From positions 1 to 15,306 of the forward strand of contig DATMCM010000123.1 in NCBI GenBank assembly GCA_035558335.1: a DNA stretch of 15,306 bases, in the 5' to 3' direction. Positions 14,090 to 15,306 of this stretch are shown here, piece by piece; the stretch's first letter is position 1, and each line of letters opens with the position of its first letter. This stretch comes from Onstottus_B sp035558335 (lineage in GTDB: Bacteria > Acidobacteriota > Blastocatellia > UBA7656). The notes beneath the pieces are model-generated. The model was not told the DNA's origin. It worked only from the letters and a program-made list of their open reading frames with translations, and made no database searches. Made by a program: the position numbers and the translations under genes.

Positions 14090-15306
14090 AGTATCATACG
14101 TTCGCGCGAGCTCGATCATAGGCGGCGGGGCCGGAGCGTAACGCGCGAACAGCTCCGCGAGTCGCGGCTCGCCGACATTAAGTATCCGGGCGAAGCGCTG
14201 CTCCTCGCCCCTCACCGTCTCATCGATCAAACGCCGCGATGCGACAAGTTCGGGATACGCGTCGGCCATCAACTCAACGACGAAGTCAGTCACGCGGTAA
14301 AAGAATGGAGGCTTGAGTCCAAGTTCCTTAGCGCCGTGATAGATCGCGCGGCGCATGATCTTGCGCAGCACGTAATTTCGTCCTACGTTGCCGGGCGCGA
14401 TTCCGTCTGCGATCGAGAACGCCGTCGCGCGAGCGTGGTCGGCTACTACACGCATCGACATTCCCTCGGGCGACTCGTACACGTACTTCTTTCCTGCGAG
14501 TTCGGCGATGAAATCGATAATCGGTTTGATCAGATCGGTATCGTAGTTCGAACCGACCTTCTGAATAACCGCAGTCATCCGTTCTAGACCCGCACCGGTA
14601 TCGACTGAAGGAGCCGGCAAGGGTTCGAGCTTGTATTCGGTTTCAGAGACCTTGGACCGGTTATACTGCATGAAGACCAGGTTCCATATCTCCATCGTCG
14701 TATCACCGGGACCGTTGACCAGATCACGCCGATTAAACTCTGGATTTTCCGGGTTCGGACCCTGGTAGTAATGAATCTCCGAGCACGGCCCGCAAGGCCC
14801 GGTTTCTCCCATTTGCCAGAAGTTGTCTTTGTGCCCGAAGCGTAGTATGCGCTCGGGCCGCGCGCCCACTTGTTGCCAGTATCTGACAGCCTCCTCATCG
14901 GCGCCGACTTCAGCGTCACCCTCAAAAACAGTAAACCACAATCGCGCCTGGTCGAGCTTGAACTCGTTAACAAGAAGATCCCACGCGAAATAGATCGCTT
15001 CCTTTTTGAAATAGTCGCCAAACGAAAAATTGCCGAGCATTTCAAAAAAGGTGTGATGCCGCTTGGTGAAGCCGACATTTTCGAGATCGTTGTGCTTGCC
15101 ACCCGCCCGCACGCATTTCTGCGCGGACGTGGCGCGGGTGTAGTCGCGTTTTTCCAAGCCGAGAAAAACATCCTTGAACTGGTTCATTCCGGCGTTGGTG
15201 AAGAGCAACGTCGAATCCCCGTGCGGCAGCAGCGAACTGCTGCGCACCCGGCGGTGGCCCTTGGACTCGAAGAATTGCAGAAACCGCTCGCGGATCTCGT
15301 TACCGG
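14087..15306 (-). CDS. alaS: Alanyl-tRNA synthetase, N-terminal part ending at an in-frame TAA (5' cut by window)
   Basis: This part activates alanine and charges tRNA(Ala). It is open to the window edge from base 15304: the visible protein starts GNEIRERFLQFFESKGHRRV, so only about two residues are missing. It has the class II motif 1 region (SSSLLPHGDSTLLFTNAGMNQFKD), RAGGKHNDLENVG, HTFFEMLGNFSFGDYF, GETGPCGPCSEIHYY, motif 3 with SVDTGAGLERM, and the helical tRNA-binding region (NYVLRKIMRRAIYHG; RGEEQRFARIL). After 405 visible residues it stops at TAA just after ELARTYDT, where the family reads YDTYGxP. The protein would retain the catalytic core and most of the tRNA-recognition domain but lose editing. 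An ATG-like start at 15247 is inside the gene and should not be used. Family identity is certain; whether the gene is split, broken or mis-sequenced is not. Confidence 0.93.
   Translation of the reverse strand, partial: GNEIRERFLQFFESKGHRRVRSSSLLPHGDSTLLFTNAGMNQFKDVFLGLEKRDYTRATSAQKCVRAGGKHNDLENVGFTKRHHTFFEMLGNFSFGDYFKKEAIYFAWDLLVNEFKLDQARLWFTVFEGDAEVGADEEAVRYWQQVGARPERILRFGHKDNFWQMGETGPCGPCSEIHYYQGPNPENPEFNRRDLVNGPGDTTMEIWNLVFMQYNRSKVSETEYKLEPLPAPSVDTGAGLERMTAVIQKVGSNYDTDLIKPIIDFIAELAGKKYVYESPEGMSMRVVADHARATAFSIADGIAPGNVGRNYVLRKIMRRAIYHGAKELGLKPPFFYRVTDFVVELMADAYPELVASRRLIDETVRGEEQRFARILNVGEPRLAELFARYAPAPPPMIELARTYDT

Noticed and set aside
14081..14092. Frameshift as the cause of the alaS break
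   Set aside because: The two parts are in the same reading frame and the flanking residues fit YDT-x-GVP without gap, so it is a single substitution-type nonsense codon.

Overview
The window looks like part of an Acidobacteriota chromosome, most likely class Blastocatellia. This is inferred from gene content and protein style, not from a marker search. The clearest signs are a large Oar-type TonB-dependent receptor with an N-terminal carboxypeptidase-regulatory domain, a two-transmembrane YggT protein with a long charged N-terminal extension, a DUF5670 (lmo0937-type) mini membrane protein, and moderately high GC. There are no mobile elements, CRISPR arrays, tRNAs or rRNAs that I can see.

Layout. 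Bases 1-395 (minus) hold the N-terminal part of thymidylate synthase (thyA). Bases 396-708 are non-coding and contain two strong hairpins. Bases 709-3631 (minus) look like a two-gene operon: a 228-aa membrane-anchored helical protein, then a 732-aa membrane-anchored SPFH/Band-7 protein preceded by a tandem array of beta-rich repeats. A divergent intergenic region (3632-3911) has a good sigma-70 promoter driving the TonB receptor at 3912-7049 (plus), which ends in a terminator-like hairpin. A B12-domain radical SAM enzyme follows at 7316-8866 (plus). After a 524-bp gene-poor stretch comes a plus-strand run of envelope-related genes at 9391-12549: a secreted protein with two peptidoglycan-binding repeats, a 49-aa DUF5670 membrane peptide, a YggT-family membrane protein and a 60-aa hypothetical protein. 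Alanyl-tRNA synthetase (alaS) occupies 12611-15306 on the minus strand, converging on that run.

Most notable points. First, alaS is interrupted by one in-frame TAA codon (14087-14089) exactly where the family has the Tyr of the YDTYG motif, while both halves are otherwise intact and full length. Second, the SPFH protein has an order of parts (beta-repeat array, SPFH domain, long coiled coil) that recalls the eukaryotic major vault protein, but with an N-terminal membrane anchor and an unrecognised operon partner. Third, the 9391-12549 cluster looks like a cell-envelope maintenance group. The thyA and alaS genes are cut by the window edges.
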